Origin: Alphaproteobacteria bacterium
Lineage (GTDB): Bacteria > Pseudomonadota > Alphaproteobacteria > Elsterales > Elsteraceae
Reading direction: 5' to 3'
Assembly: GCA_004292755.1 (NCBI GenBank)
Contig: RDXE01000045.1
Location: 1 to 58,703, forward strand
Length of the DNA: 58,703 nt
Positions within the stretch are counted from its first letter, which is position 1. Each line of letters begins with the position of its first letter. The translations under genes were made by a program, and so were the position numbers. This document shows, piece by piece, positions 23,921 to 33,428 of the stretch. The notes beneath the pieces are model-generated. The model was given only the letters and a program-made list of their open reading frames with translations, made no database searches and was not told the origin of the DNA.

Positions 23921-24777
23921 GGCTGCCCCCGCCACCAGGTCACGACGTCAGCCAACCCCTGCTCCAAGCTGACTGCAGGGCGAAAGCCAACCTCCCGCCG
24001 CAATCGGACAATGGAGGCGACCAGCCGCTCCGGCTCCCCAGTGCGGGCAGGCAGCGCCCCCACAGCCACGGCTGGCCCCCCCGCAGTCGCGGCCGCCCGG
24101 GTTGCGAGTTCCTTGATTTGCATCGGGCGGCCATCCCCGATGTTGACCGGTCCGGTCACACCCGACACCGCCAAGGCCGCAATGGCAGCGCCAGCGTCGC
24201 GACTGTCCAGGAAGCAGCGCCAGCCAGTGCCCGGCCCCAGTGGCGCGGCCTTGCCAGCCAGCGCCGCCCGGATGACTGACGGCACCAGACGGCGCGGATC
24301 CTCGCCTTCGCCAAAGCTGAAGAACACCCGTGCCCACGCATCCTTGGGTCCCAGCATCCCGGCCAAGGCGGCCTTCGCCTGGCCATAGCGGGTGGCCGGA
24401 CGGATCGGTGTGCGTGCTTCATCGGCGTCGCTGACGGCCAATGCGGGGGCGGTCCAATCATACTCCGCACAGCTGCCGACGCCGACGATGCGCTTGGTTC
24501 CCGCGGCGCGGAGGCGCTGCACCAGATCGCGCATTGCTGCCAGCCATTGGTCGTTCTCCGGCGCCTCCCAATAGGCGCCGTGCTCCGTCACCCAAGCGGT
24601 CAGCACCGCCACCTCCGGTGCCAGGGCCGCCACGGCCGCCCGGCCATCCTCGGTCAGCAGGTCAGCTGACACGTCAGCACCGCGCCGGGCAACGCCGATG
24701 GCGCCTCGGTCCGCCAACGCGCGACAGACATGGCGGCCAAGAAACCCAGTCGCCCCCGTGACCAAGATGCGAGTCAT
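23917..24777 (-). CDS. NAD-dependent epimerase/dehydratase (sugar 4-ketoreductase-like)
   Basis: This extended SDR has 286 residues. Its nucleotide-binding motif ILVTGATGFLGRHVC is at the N-terminus, with an active-site Ser region GVGSCAEYDWT and the YxxxK pair in RYGQAKAALAG. A C-terminal substrate domain ends LEQGLADVVTWWRGQ. In a CDP-deoxysugar operon it most likely reduces the 4-keto group at the end of the pathway. The ATG overlaps the rfbC-like stop by 4 bp, and an in-frame extension upstream lies inside that gene. The substrate stereochemistry cannot be read from the sequence. Confidence 0.88.
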   Translation of the reverse strand: MTRILVTGATGFLGRHVCRALADRGAIGVARRGADVSADLLTEDGRAAVAALAPEVAVLTAWVTEHGAYWEAPENDQWLAAMRDLVQRLRAAGTKRIVGVGSCAEYDWTAPALAVSDADEARTPIRPATRYGQAKAALAGMLGPKDAWARVFFSFGEGEDPRRLVPSVIRAALAGKAAPLGPGTGWRCFLDSRDAGAAIAALAVSGVTGPVNIGDGRPMQIKELATRAAATAGGPAVAVGALPARTGEPERLVASIVRLRREVGFRPAVSLEQGLADVVTWWRGQP

Positions 24778-25304
24778 GGCTGCCACTCCGGCAGGTCCAA
24801 ATCGCGCGGGCTGAGGGCGACAGGCGGCAGGGGCCACGGGATCGCAAGGCGCCGATCATCAAAGCGCACGCCCCGCGCCGCACCACCAACATACTCCGGT
24901 GAAATGCCGTATAGCAGCTCGCTGTCGGCTTCCAAGGTTTGGAAGCCGTGTGCGCAACCGGGCGGGATGTAGAGGGCACGACCCGTGGTCGCCGATAGTT
25001 CCACCGCCACATGCTGCCCGCGGGTGGGCGAGCTGGCGCGCAGATCGACCGCAACGTCAAACACCCGGCCTCTGGTGCAACGGACCAGCTTTGCTTCCTG
25101 GTGTGGGTCGGCCTGCCAATGCAGCCCACGCAGGGTGCCTGCCAATCGATTGAACGACACCGACCACTGCCGGTCGCAGGGCTGCAGCCCATGAGCAGCA
25201 AACTCAGCTGCGTCATAGCTGCGGGCGAAGTAGCCGCGCTCATCCTCGCGCCGGTCCAGATCCACGATCCAGACACCCTCCAACGCTGTGGCGGTGAAGA
25301 TCAC
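24774..25304 (-). CDS. rfbC: NDP-4-keto-6-deoxysugar 3,5-epimerase (RfbC family)
   Basis: This cupin-fold epimerase has 176 residues. It has the family signature stretch DERGYFARSYDAAEFAAHGL, the catalytic His in TLRGLHWQADPHQEAKLVRC, DVAVDLRASSPT, and YIPPGCAHGFQTLE with the second conserved His. The GTG start overlaps the upstream stop as GTGA, giving a normal N-terminus VIFTATALEGVW. Although called dTDP-rhamnose epimerase in many genomes, the neighbours are CDP-glucose enzymes, so a CDP-sugar substrate is inferred. Confidence 0.9.
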   Translation of the reverse strand: MIFTATALEGVWIVDLDRREDERGYFARSYDAAEFAAHGLQPCDRQWSVSFNRLAGTLRGLHWQADPHQEAKLVRCTRGRVFDVAVDLRASSPTRGQHVAVELSATTGRALYIPPGCAHGFQTLEADSELLYGISPEYVGGAARGVRFDDRRLAIPWPLPPVALSPRDLDLPEWQP

Positions 25305-26533
25305 GGGTGAACCGCCACCGTCGGCACCGGCGTGACGAACTGTCCACCCCAGGCGCGGATGCCAGACATCTGGTCCATGATCTCCGCCTTCAGGTTCCAC
25401 GGCAGGATCAACAGATAGTCCGGTCGGGTTTCCATCACTCGCTCCGGCGCGAAGACGGGAATCCGGCTGCCGGGCAGCAGGGTGTTCTGCTTCACGGGAT
25501 TGCGGTCCACCACATAAGCGACGTCGTCCGCGGTGACCCCGCAGAAGTTCAACAGCGTGTTGCCCTTTGCGGCCGCCCCATACCCAACCACGGACTTACC
25601 AGCACGCCGAGCATCGGCCAGGAACTCCATCAACGCATGGCGGCAATGGGCCACGCGGTGACCGAAGCTGTGATAGACCTCGCTGTGGTGCAAGCCAGCA
25701 GCGGCCTCGTCACCCCGAACGGCAACCAAACCCGGCGAGGTGCCAGCCCCGCCCTTGCGCCCCCACACCCGCAAGGAGCCGCCATGGGTGGGCAGGCGCT
25801 CGACATCGAACAGGCCCAAACCGTGGCGGGCCAGCGCAGGCTCCAGTGCTGCCAGCGATAGGTAGGAGAAGTGTTCGTGATAAATCGTGTCGAACTGCAC
25901 GTCCTCAATCAAGCGCAGCAGGTGTGGAAACTCGAACGTGAACACAGATGACGCGTCTTTGAGGGCAATGGCGACACCGCCCAGGAAGTCATTCAAGTCG
26001 GGCACATGGGCCAGCACATTGTTGCCCAACAGCAAATCTGCCGCGCGCCCCTCCGCCACAAGACGGCGGGCAGTGTCGCGCCCGAAGAAGGCGACATCCG
26101 TTGGCACGCCCTTCTGCTCCGCCACGGCAGCGACATTGGCTGCAGGCTCAATGCCAAGAACAGGAATGCCATGGGGCAGGAAGTGCTGCAGCAAATAGCC
26201 ATCGTTGGACGCAATCTCCACCACCAGCGAGCTGCTGGACAGCCCAAGACGGGGGATCACGGCTTCAACGTACCGGCGGGCATGCTCCACCCAACTGGTG
26301 GAGTAGGACGAGAAATAGGCATAGTCGCTAAACAAGTCTGCAGGCGGCATATCGTAATCGACCTGCACCAGCCGACAGACATCGCACACCACGGTGCGCA
26401 GCGGAAACGCTCGATCCGGCACGTCCGCCCGCTCGACCGGGACATAGGCATTGGCCGAGGGCATAACGCCCAAATCGACAAAGGTTTCCGTGCAGGTGCC
26501 ACCGCAGGACCGGCAGCGGTGCGGGCTGGTCAC
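25301..26533 (-). CDS. NDP-sugar C-3 methyltransferase
   Basis: The 410-residue protein has the three parts of TylC3/NovU-type enzymes. These are a zinc-binding N-terminus (CRSCGG and CDVCRLVQVDYD), a SAM domain (LVVEIASNDGYLLQHF, LGNNVLAHVPDLNDF, FEFPHLLRLIEDVQFDTIYH), and a C-terminal domain with GYGAAAKGNTLLNFCGV, VVDRNPVKQNTLLPGS and LLILPWNLKAEI. The HEHF that follows DTIYH is the usual catalytic His/Glu region. It should add a methyl branch to the 4-keto-6-deoxy sugar made by RfbG. Start and stop overlap both neighbours by 4 bp. Confidence 0.92.
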   Translation of the reverse strand: MTSPHRCRSCGGTCTETFVDLGVMPSANAYVPVERADVPDRAFPLRTVVCDVCRLVQVDYDMPPADLFSDYAYFSSYSTSWVEHARRYVEAVIPRLGLSSSSLVVEIASNDGYLLQHFLPHGIPVLGIEPAANVAAVAEQKGVPTDVAFFGRDTARRLVAEGRAADLLLGNNVLAHVPDLNDFLGGVAIALKDASSVFTFEFPHLLRLIEDVQFDTIYHEHFSYLSLAALEPALARHGLGLFDVERLPTHGGSLRVWGRKGGAGTSPGLVAVRGDEAAAGLHHSEVYHSFGHRVAHCRHALMEFLADARRAGKSVVGYGAAAKGNTLLNFCGVTADDVAYVVDRNPVKQNTLLPGSRIPVFAPERVMETRPDYLLILPWNLKAEIMDQMSGIRAWGGQFVTPVPTVAVHP

Positions 26534-27594
26534 GAGGCCATCCTTTCCTCATAGCGCATGATTTGCGTGAGGCTGAGGGTGCGCAGATTGGCACCCTCGC
26601 CTTGGGCCAACGCCCAGTCCACCGTCCAGCCGACAGCCTCAGTGACCGACAGCCGAGGCTGCCAGCCCAACTGGGTTTGGGCCAGCGAGGGATCAAGGGC
26701 CAAGCGCTTGGCCTCGGGCGGGCCGGGTTCGCCGTCTTGCTGCCATTGACCGCGTCCAAGCGCCGCCAACGCCAACTCGATGACTTGGCGCACACTCCAC
26801 ACCCCCTCCCGGTCGGGTCCGAAATTGACGGCGGGGGGGGAGCGACCAGTGACCATTTGTTGGGCCAGCAGCAGATAGCCAGCCAGTGGCTCCAGCACAT
26901 GCTGCCAGGGCCGCGTCGCTTCCGGGTTGCGCAGCAAAAGGGGCGTTCCGGCCCTCACAGCGCGAAACAAATCCGGCAGCAGGCGATCTTCTGAAACATC
27001 ACCCCCGCCAATCACATTGCCTGCCCGCGCGGTGGCGAGTGCCATACCCTGGCGGTCGCCGACAGCCGTTCGCCAGCTCGCCACCAACAGTTCACAGGCT
27101 GCCTTCGAGGCGCTGTAGGGGTCCTTGCCACCCAACGGATCGCCCTCCACAAAGGCGCGACCGCGGTCATCATTGGCGTAAACCTTGTCGGAGGTGACCA
27201 CCACGGTCGCTCGCGGTGATGGGACAAGGCGCAACGCATCCAACAGATTGGCCGTGCCCTGAACGTTGGTCGCAAAGGTCTCCACTGGCTCGCGGTACGA
27301 CCGGCGCACCAAGGCCTGAGCGGCCAAATGGAACACAACCTCGGGCGCGATGGCGGAGACCACTGGTGCGAGGGCCGACCGGTCGCGAATGTCGATCCAG
27401 TGGCTGGACGCGACGCGTGGCAGCACCGCCTGCCACAGGCCTGCCGCCGAGCCAGCCGGTGTTTCAGGCGGCAGGGCGATGCCATGGACCTCTGCCCCCA
27501 GCCGTTCCAGCCAGAGGGCAAGCCACGCGCCTTTGAAGCCCGTGTGGCCGGTCAGCAGCACGCGCCGCCCGACCCAAAAACTGCGATCAATCAC
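26530..27594 (-). CDS. rfbG: CDP-glucose 4,6-dehydratase
   Basis: The enzyme converts CDP-glucose to CDP-4-keto-6-deoxyglucose. The 354 residues show the diagnostic [19 protein letters not shown] at about 11-29, the catalytic Thr-Ser-Asp-Lys strand [11 protein letters not shown], the YxxxK pair in [13 protein letters not shown], and [16 protein letters not shown]. The GTG start gives [11 protein letters not shown], matching the family N-terminus (MI..FW.GKRV), and overlaps rfbF by 8 bp. A GTG 27 bases earlier is possible but fits less well. It acts directly after RfbF. Confidence 0.95.
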   Translation of the reverse strand: MIDRSFWVGRRVLLTGHTGFKGAWLALWLERLGAEVHGIALPPETPAGSAAGLWQAVLPRVASSHWIDIRDRSALAPVVSAIAPEVVFHLAAQALVRRSYREPVETFATNVQGTANLLDALRLVPSPRATVVVTSDKVYANDDRGRAFVEGDPLGGKDPYSASKAACELLVASWRTAVGDRQGMALATARAGNVIGGGDVSEDRLLPDLFRAVRAGTPLLLRNPEATRPWQHVLEPLAGYLLLAQQMVTGRSPPAVNFGPDREGVWSVRQVIELALAALGRGQWQQDGEPGPPEAKRLALDPSLAQTQLGWQPRLSVTEAVGWTVDWALAQGEGANLRTLSLTQIMRYEERMAS

Positions 27595-28363
27595 TCCAGG
27601 TCTTCCATGGTGCGCGGCCACTGTCCCAGGCCGCTTCTAACAGTTCGCGCTCACGAAGAGTATCCATCGGCTGCCAAAAGCCCCGATGGCGCCAGGCCGC
27701 AAGTTGCCCTTGTCCAACCAAGCGCTCGATTGGTTCGCGCTCCCACGCGGTGTCGTCGCCATCAATCTCGTCAATCACCTGGGGCGACAGCACAAAGAAA
27801 CCACCATTGATCAGGCCGCTCTCCCCCGGCGGCTTTTCTTCAAAGGCGACGATGCGATCGCCGTCCAGAACAGCTGCACCGAAGCGCCCCGGTGGCTGCA
27901 CCACGGTCATGGTAGCCTTCAAACCATGGGCCTGATGGAAGGCAATCTGCCCCGTGACGTCGACATCACCCAAGCCGTCGCCATAGGTTAGGCAGAAGGC
28001 CTCGTCCTGGGCGACAAAGCGTTTAATGCGACGAACGCGACCGCCCGTCATGGTGTCCAAACCGGTGTCGACCAGCGTCACGCGCCATGGCTCGGTGCGA
28101 TTGTCATGATACTTTTTATAGTTGGTCGACAAATCAATCGTCACATCAGCGCCATGCAGAAAGTAATTGGCGAAATACTCTTTAATCATATATCCCTTGT
28201 ACCCAAGACATACGATGAAATCATTGATGCCATGGGCGGAATAGATCTTCATAATGTGCCAGAGGATTGGCCTGCCTCCGATCTCGATCATCGGCTTCGG
28301 CCGTAGATGAGACTCCTCACTGATGCGCGTGCCACGACCGCCAGCCAGTATCACCGCCTTCAT
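27587..28363 (-). CDS. rfbF: Glucose-1-phosphate cytidylyltransferase
   Basis: RfbF makes CDP-glucose from CTP and glucose-1-phosphate. The 258-residue protein shows the nucleotide-binding loop [20 protein letters not shown], the sugar-site [37 protein letters not shown], the metal-site [11 protein letters not shown], and the ending [20 protein letters not shown]. All are diagnostic for RfbF rather than RmlA. AAGGAG lies upstream of the ATG. It is the first gene of the sugar operon and is separated from the flagellar-side genes by a strong hairpin. Confidence 0.97.
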   Translation of the reverse strand: MKAVILAGGRGTRISEESHLRPKPMIEIGGRPILWHIMKIYSAHGINDFIVCLGYKGYMIKEYFANYFLHGADVTIDLSTNYKKYHDNRTEPWRVTLVDTGLDTMTGGRVRRIKRFVAQDEAFCLTYGDGLGDVDVTGQIAFHQAHGLKATMTVVQPPGRFGAAVLDGDRIVAFEEKPPGESGLINGGFFVLSPQVIDEIDGDDTAWEREPIERLVGQGQLAAWRHRGFWQPMDTLRERELLEAAWDSGRAPWKTWSD

Positions 28364-28393
28364 GGCACTCTCCTTCTTGACCCGCCAGTCTTG

Positions 28394-28431
28394 GACGACC
28401 GCGCGGCGAGGATGCCGCCGGCGCGGTCGTC
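28394..28431 (-). terminator. GC-rich hairpin between the flaF-side genes and the rfb operon
   Basis: GACGACCGCGC pairs perfectly with GCGCGGTCGTC (11 bp) around a 16-base loop that can itself pair GGCG with CGCC. It lies 12 bases after the stop of the small unknown gene. There is no T-tract. It may terminate that unit or attenuate read-through into rfbF. Confidence 0.6.
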
Positions 28432-28442
28432 GAACACCGGAC

Positions 28443-28748
28443 CTAGGCCTTTGCGATGCGATCAAGGATAGACCGCGTCACATCCAGCGTTTGCTCTGCC
28501 TGACCCGCCTTGCCCGCACCGTCTTCGATGCGCGCACGCACATAGGCCTCAACCTTGGCGGTGTCGATCGGGTGAGTGGCGTGGACAGCAGCCAGCATCG
28601 CTTCCAGCGAAATGATGTGACCAGCCATGATTTCGACGTGCTGGAACATCTGGTTGAACGCTTTCACGATCTCTGTCTGGAACTCGGTGACCTTCTTGTC
28701 GACATTGCCGACTGCAGCCACCATCGCGTTGTTGTTTTCGTCGCTCAT
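28443..28748 (-). CDS. Small helical hypothetical protein
   Basis: This 101-residue cytosolic protein is not recognised. It is predicted to be almost wholly helical with heptad-like spacing ([20 protein letters not shown], then [19 protein letters not shown]), so a coiled-coil oligomer is likely. It has no cysteine and no membrane segment. AGGAAG lies upstream of the ATG. It follows the dioxygenase gene by about 100 bp on the same strand, downstream of flaF/flbT, and ends at a strong hairpin. A flagellar or glycan-related role is inferred only from position. Confidence 0.7.
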   Translation of the reverse strand: MSDENNNAMVAAVGNVDKKVTEFQTEIVKAFNQMFQHVEIMAGHIISLEAMLAAVHATHPIDTAKVEAYVRARIEDGAGKAGQAEQTLDVTRSILDRIAKA

Positions 28749-28846
28749 CGCTCTGATCTGCTTCCTGTTTGAGGCACGGGGGAAGTACTCAGCGAACCAA
28801 CAAGACCGGGCTAGGCAGGTGTGCCCGCCAAAAGCCTCACCGTCGC

Positions 28847-29644
28847 TCAGTACGGGGTGGGATTGAAGTGGTCACACATGCGTATCTCAATGCTCAGGCG
28901 GGTCTGACTTGCCGCAGGCGGCATGTAGGTGCGGTGAATGGTGTGCTGATTGAACAACACCACGTCACCGGGCGCCAGAACCGGTCGGTAGCACTCTGAC
29001 CCAAACCGAGAAAATACTGTCTCCTCATCGACCTCAACAGTCGGATGGAGAGAATCGCTTCGGCTGGTCAACGACAGCAGCTCGTCCGTTGCAACTGGAA
29101 CCAGTTCTAAACTAGCCGCGTCCTGGCCGCAGGCAATCAACGGGACCCATAGATTGACGAACGAGGCATGAACGTAGTTCGCGACATCTTGATGAAACGG
29201 CAACACACTGGTGCGTGCCTTTGGACGCTGCCGCCGCGCCACCATCAACTGTTGAACTGTGTCACACTCGCTTGTTTGAAAGTACGCCTGCATCGCATGA
29301 TAGACTGGAGACGCCTTTACTGCGGCTTCGATCACTCCGTGCGGGTGAAACCCCAAAGGGGCAATCATTTCGAGTATCTCGCGATACAGAACGAAATCGC
29401 GCTCGACAAAATCTGCGCGGAATTGGTTGAGACCCGTATACCCGAAAAACTTCGATCGCGCGTCTGCTAGGTCGAATCCCATCGAGACGCAGAATTTCAA
29501 ATAGTCAATAAACTCAGGGGGAAACACCGAGCGTAGAACACAAACACCGGTTCCACGCATTATTTCTCCAGCCTCTCGAACATCAGCCCCTGGAGCAAAG
29601 TCCAGATAGCTGAACAAGTCATTGGATGCGGCAACCTCGCTCAT
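28847..29644 (-). CDS. PhyH-type Fe(II)/2-oxoglutarate dioxygenase
   Basis: The 265-residue protein has the double-stranded beta-helix iron site of phytanoyl-CoA dioxygenase-like hydroxylases. The HxD pair is in VLPFHQDVANYV, the distal His is in LFNQHTIHRTYMPP, and the 2-oxoglutarate Arg is in QTRLSIEIRMCD. Such enzymes hydroxylate small molecules, lipids or sugars using oxygen. Its ATG overlaps the flaF stop as TGATG, so translation is coupled to flagellin regulators. The target could be a flagellin side chain or a glycan precursor; this is inference. An alternative GTG start lies one codon earlier. Confidence 0.85.
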   Translation of the reverse strand: MSEVAASNDLFSYLDFAPGADVREAGEIMRGTGVCVLRSVFPPEFIDYLKFCVSMGFDLADARSKFFGYTGLNQFRADFVERDFVLYREILEMIAPLGFHPHGVIEAAVKASPVYHAMQAYFQTSECDTVQQLMVARRQRPKARTSVLPFHQDVANYVHASFVNLWVPLIACGQDAASLELVPVATDELLSLTSRSDSLHPTVEVDEETVFSRFGSECYRPVLAPGDVVLFNQHTIHRTYMPPAASQTRLSIEIRMCDHFNPTPY

Positions 29645-30093
29645 CACACCGCCCCAGACTCTTGGGATGCTGGGTCTTTGGCGTCCGGCAGTGGCTCCGG
29701 ATCAGGCACATCTTCTTCGCGAATGCCGCCAGTCGCTTGGGTCAAGCCCTGCGCGATGTTCCGATTGATGGAAATCAAAATGTCCACCTTGTGCGGCAGC
29801 CGATTTTGCAACAACGCACTGGTGTGTTTGTCAACAAAGGCGAACAGATTGAGGAGATTGACTTTCACCTCATCTGGTAGCGGATTGTTCGCGTCTGAGA
29901 TGTCGGTTGCCAGCGTACCCCAAAGCTTTAAGTTCAGCACCAACGTCTGATCAAACAGCTGCCGACGCACCGGCGGCTGGCGGATCACATTCATCCGTTT
30001 GACGGATTCAATCAGCGCTCGTGCCAGCGTTTCCTGCGGATTCCCGCCGATCTTCTGCGTCTTCACGTACGCCTGATAGCTGGGCTGTCCCAT
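29644..30093 (-). CDS. flaF: Flagellar biosynthesis regulator FlaF
   Basis: FlaF is needed for flagellin secretion/synthesis in Alphaproteobacteria and acts with FlbT on flagellin mRNA. The 149-residue protein shows the family pattern AYVKTQKIGGNPQETLARAL near the N-terminus. NLKLWGTLATDISDANNPLP and EVKVNLLNLFAFVDKHTSAL follow. The last 40 residues are acidic/proline-rich and longer than usual. AAAGGA lies before the ATG. The start lies inside flbT, giving an 86-bp out-of-frame overlap, and the stop overlaps the dioxygenase start. Confidence 0.9.
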   Translation of the reverse strand: MGQPSYQAYVKTQKIGGNPQETLARALIESVKRMNVIRQPPVRRQLFDQTLVLNLKLWGTLATDISDANNPLPDEVKVNLLNLFAFVDKHTSALLQNRLPHKVDILISINRNIAQGLTQATGGIREEDVPDPEPLPDAKDPASQESGAV

Positions 30094-30472
30094 GATCCAG
30101 GATCCTTTGCTCGTGCTGGATGAGTTTGCGGCAGACTTGCAAGGCAGCATAGAAATCAGCCGCCTCAACCAAGCGGTTGATCTCAAGCACCAAGTCCACG
30201 CTGCTTGGACTGGCGGCAATGAATTCAGCCAGGATTTGACGAAACAGCGCCAGACGCTGTTCACGCTGTTCCTGGCTGATGTAAATCATTTGGATCAAGA
30301 AAAAGATCCGTCGCGCGGGAGTCGTTGCATGCTCCTCACGCATGATATCTTTCTGGCGCAGCAACGAAGCTGTATTGTGGACAGCCAGTTCGCACCGACC
30401 GCCACAATTCTCGATCACAGCGCCATTGATCAGGATCTTTTCGTGCGGCTTTAAGGAAAGCTTCAGTGGCAT
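30008..30472 (-). CDS. flbT: Flagellin mRNA regulator FlbT
   Basis: FlbT binds flagellin mRNA leaders and represses or adjusts their translation in Alphaproteobacteria. The 154-residue sequence begins with the family hallmark LKLSLKPHEKILINGAVIEN. NTASLLRQKDIMREE, TPARRIFFLIQMIYISQEQR and the helical LVEAADFYAALQVCRKLIQHE follow. The start with AGGG upstream gives the expected N-terminus. Its final 28 codons are also read in another frame as the beginning of flaF. It is first in the flbT-flaF-dioxygenase unit; the flagellin genes themselves are not in the window. Confidence 0.93.
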   Translation of the reverse strand: MPLKLSLKPHEKILINGAVIENCGGRCELAVHNTASLLRQKDIMREEHATTPARRIFFLIQMIYISQEQREQRLALFRQILAEFIAASPSSVDLVLEINRLVEAADFYAALQVCRKLIQHEQRILDHGTAQLSGVREDAEDRRESAGNAGTSAD

Positions 30473-30897
30473 GGCGGCGACCCTACACCGTGACGGCCCG
30501 TCCCGGACCACACGCCGGACCAACCAAGCCTCCCGTTGACCCTATCACCCTCGCCTGCTGGCACACCACTGGGTGCACGCGCGGCAGGCCCGCGAAGACC
30601 GAACAGGGTGGAGGGGAGGAGAGCGAGCCACATATCGCCCTGTATGCCGCCACGGGGCGCGTTTTGGCGATTGGAACACCCACCTCGGCGCGGCCAAATC
30701 TGACCGCTGCCGACCGGCGCGAACGCCGCACGCCCCCACGCCCCCCGCGGGCGAGCTGAACCGCTGCCGCGCCTCGCCAGCGAAGGGGGTGAGTCGAACA
30801 GGTCAGGCATCCGGGCTTCTCCCGCGGGTCAGTTCCGACGCAGGATTAACACACCCAGCAAAGCCTTTGAAGATACAATATGGTTTAGCCCGTACGC
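30473..30897. other. 425-bp intergenic region between flbT and the Amt-chemoreceptor gene
   Basis: Both flanking genes are on the minus strand. The short open frames here have no recognisable content and no good ribosome site. The part next to flbT must hold its promoter. The part next to the fusion gene (30840-30897) is noticeably AT-richer (TTTGAAGATACAATATGG) but contains no clear hairpin. I saw no RNA gene. Confidence 0.5.
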
Positions 30898-33342
30898 TTA
30901 CGCAGCGCGCGGCACTGGGTCCGCATCCCCCGTAACACTGCCGAAGGATTGCAGCGCTTCGGCAATCCGGATCGCAGCCGACTGGACAGCCGCCGCCGCG
31001 TCGGTCAACTGACCAGCAGCGGAGGCCACGGCCCGCGCCACATCGCGATTCTGCGTCGCCTTGGCCTCCAGACCGCTCAGTTCAATGGCGGCATCCTGCT
31101 GCCCAGAGGCGGCAGCACGGGCCGAACCAGCGATCCGCTGCACCAGGGCAACCAGGGCCTCGGTGGTTTGGGCGTCGGCTGTCATGCGCGCGCGAACCTC
31201 AGCGAAGCGCTCGGCTTCACCACCCACAGCACCGGCCGCGTCTCGGCTGGCAACCTGCGCGTCTGCAATGGCGACCAGCACGGCGGCCAAGGTCTCGCGC
31301 GCCGCACCGGCACCGTCGCGGAAGGCGCCAATGGTGCGCTCAATGTCATCCGTCAGCCGCTGGGTTTCGAAGGCAAGGCGCTTGACCTCCCCCGCCACCA
31401 CAGTGAAGCCGCGCCCAGCCTCGCCTGCACGCGTGGCTTCAATGGTGGCGTTCAGTGCCAGCATGTTGGTTTGATTGGCGATGCCACGGATGGATTGGGC
31501 AAAGCTGCCAATCTCCGCGGTCAAGGCCTCCAACTTGGCGAGTGCCGCGGTTGCAACTTCTGCCTGATCCCGACACACATGGGTCGAACGCTCGGCATCA
31601 ACCGACCGGTTGGCCGCCTGGGCCAGCGTCTGAGTGGCGCTGGCAACCGTGTCCGCACTGACCGCAACACTGGCGGAGGTGGTTTGAATCCGCCCCTCGG
31701 CCGCTGCCAGTTGCTCGGCCACCAAATGCTCTTCCGCCGCGCGTCGGATTTCATCCACAGCTAGGCTGGACAGCTGAGCGGCGGCGGCAGTTGCCGCACT
31801 TTCTGCCCCGCCCGCCTCCCGACTGAGCTTGGTTGCAAGCTCCGTCAAGGAGCGCGCCTCGACCATCAGCCCCGCCGCCCAGCGACCGGTGACAGAGACC
31901 ACATCCTCCAGTCGATCCAGGAAACGATTGACCTCGCTGCCAAGCTCCCCCGCTTCGTCACCACCCTCGGCTGCGAGGCGCTGGCGCAGGTCCAACGTGC
32001 CAGACGCGAGGTTGCGAAAGGCGTGGTTCAAATCATCGAAGCCAAGCTTCGTGCGATGTTCGGCAATGTTAAGGCCGATCATTTCGTCCTCGGGTGGCAC
32101 GCGGATGCCGCCCAGCTTGTGCCAACAGGCAAAGAACAGCCAAGCACAGCCGAAGGCCCAGACGAAGGCCGTGACCGCGCCAACCGCTTGAACTCCCAGC
32201 TGGCTCCAGCGATCAACACCGTTCAGCGCAGCCTCCGGCATCACCACTGCCAGCATCAAGGTGCCAAGGGTGCCACCGACACCATGCACCGCGACCGCAC
32301 CAACAACATCGTCAATCCGCAGATGCCGCTCCAACCAGTCTTGCGCCAGCGGCACAACAACTCCGGCGACTGCACCGATGATCACTGCACCCACGGTGTC
32401 CACCACCGCACAGCCTGCCGTGATGGCAACCAGACCACCCAACAGGCCGTTGATCACCCGGTCCGGGCGGTAGTACCCGTCGAGTACCCGGCCCAGCATC
32501 ATGCCAACCACTCCGGCCACACCACCGGCGATCATGGTGTGGGCAATGATCGGGCCGATTTCCGGCTTGGCGGCGGTGGTGGAGCCGCCGTTGAAACCAA
32601 TCCACCCGACGAACAACACCAAGGCGCCGGACGTGGCGAGCACCGGGCTGTGTCCCTGGATTGAGCGCGGAGTCCCATCGCTGGTGAACTTGCCAATCCG
32701 AGGGCCAATCACCAGCACACCGGCGAGTGCGATCCAGCCGCCGACCGCGTGAACAACGGTGGAGCCCGCAAAGTCAATGAACCCCATCGCGGCCAGCCAG
32801 GGTTGGTTGTCCGTCGCCAACAGATTACCCCAAGCCCAATGGCCGAAGATCGGATAGATCAAGCCGGATACCAGCAGGGTTGCGCCCAAATAAACCCCAA
32901 ACTTCATCCGTTCTGCCACTGCACCAGACAGAATAGTCGCTGCAGTGCCGCAGAACACCAACTGAAACACAAAGAATGCGAGCGGCCAGGAGTCGCCACT
33001 GTCGTTCAGCACAAGGCCAGAGGTGCCAATCAGGCCACCCCAGCTGTTACCAAACATCAACCCGAAGCCAACCGCCCAAAACACCACGGTGGCAATCACC
33101 ATGTCGGCGATGTTTTTCTGCGCGACATTGATTGAGTTCTTGGAGCGCGCAAGCCCAGCTTCCAGTAACAGAAACCCAACCTGCATCAGCAGCACCAGAC
33201 CGGCGGCCAGCAGCATCCAGACGAAGTCCATCGTCTTTTGCAGCTGGGCGAGCGTGAGTGTTTCTTCCGCTCCAGCTGGCAGAGCCAACAGGCACGTGAC
33301 CAACCCCGCTGGCACCCCCAACGCCAATCGCCTTGCGCGCAT
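30898..33342 (-). CDS. Ammonium transporter fused to HAMP-like and chemoreceptor signalling domains
   Basis: The 814-residue protein joins two known modules. Residues 30-410 form an Amt/Rh channel with a signal-like N-terminus. It keeps key residues: FFVFQ gate phenylalanines near 123-126, Asp190 (GFIDFAGS), the twin pore histidines His198 (VVHAVGG) and His353 (VAVHGVGG), and FNGGSTTAA. Residues about 440-480 resemble HAMP ([20 protein letters not shown]). Residues about 500-800 form an MCP coiled coil whose hairpin tip [20 protein letters not shown] is canonical. It should sense or move ammonium and signal to CheA/CheW. Amt fusions to histidine kinases and GGDEF domains are described; this pairing is rarer. 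The start has GGAGGA 6 bases upstream. Confidence 0.95.
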   Translation of the reverse strand: MRARRLALGVPAGLVTCLLALPAGAEETLTLAQLQKTMDFVWMLLAAGLVLLMQVGFLLLEAGLARSKNSINVAQKNIADMVIATVVFWAVGFGLMFGNSWGGLIGTSGLVLNDSGDSWPLAFFVFQLVFCGTAATILSGAVAERMKFGVYLGATLLVSGLIYPIFGHWAWGNLLATDNQPWLAAMGFIDFAGSTVVHAVGGWIALAGVLVIGPRIGKFTSDGTPRSIQGHSPVLATSGALVLFVGWIGFNGGSTTAAKPEIGPIIAHTMIAGGVAGVVGMMLGRVLDGYYRPDRVINGLLGGLVAITAGCAVVDTVGAVIIGAVAGVVVPLAQDWLERHLRIDDVVGAVAVHGVGGTLGTLMLAVVMPEAALNGVDRWSQLGVQAVGAVTAFVWAFGCAWLFFACWHKLGGIRVPPEDEMIGLNIAEHRTKLGFDDLNHAFRNLASGTLDLRQRLAAEGGDEAGELGSEVNRFLDRLEDVVSVTGRWAAGLMVEARSLTELATKLSREAGGAESAATAAAAQLSSLAVDEIRRAAEEHLVAEQLAAAEGRIQTTSASVAVSADTVASATQTLAQAANRSVDAERSTHVCRDQAEVATAALAKLEALTAEIGSFAQSIRGIANQTNMLALNATIEATRAGEAGRGFTVVAGEVKRLAFETQRLTDDIERTIGAFRDGAGAARETLAAVLVAIADAQVASRDAAGAVGGEAERFAEVRARMTADAQTTEALVALVQRIAGSARAAASGQQDAAIELSGLEAKATQNRDVARAVASAAGQLTDAAAAVQSAAIRIAEALQSFGSVTGDADPVPRAA

Positions 33343-33428
33343 CGTTTCCTCCAGTATCACGGTTCAGGTTTGGTCTCTGCCGCCCGACTCGCTGGGTTTC
33401 TAGCAGCTTGGTTCATGTTACGAAAGTG

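Noticed and set aside
30473-30897. Several short open frames on both strands in the flbT-Amt gap
   Set aside because: No domain, no ribosome site, and mutually overlapping; chance frames of GC-rich DNA.
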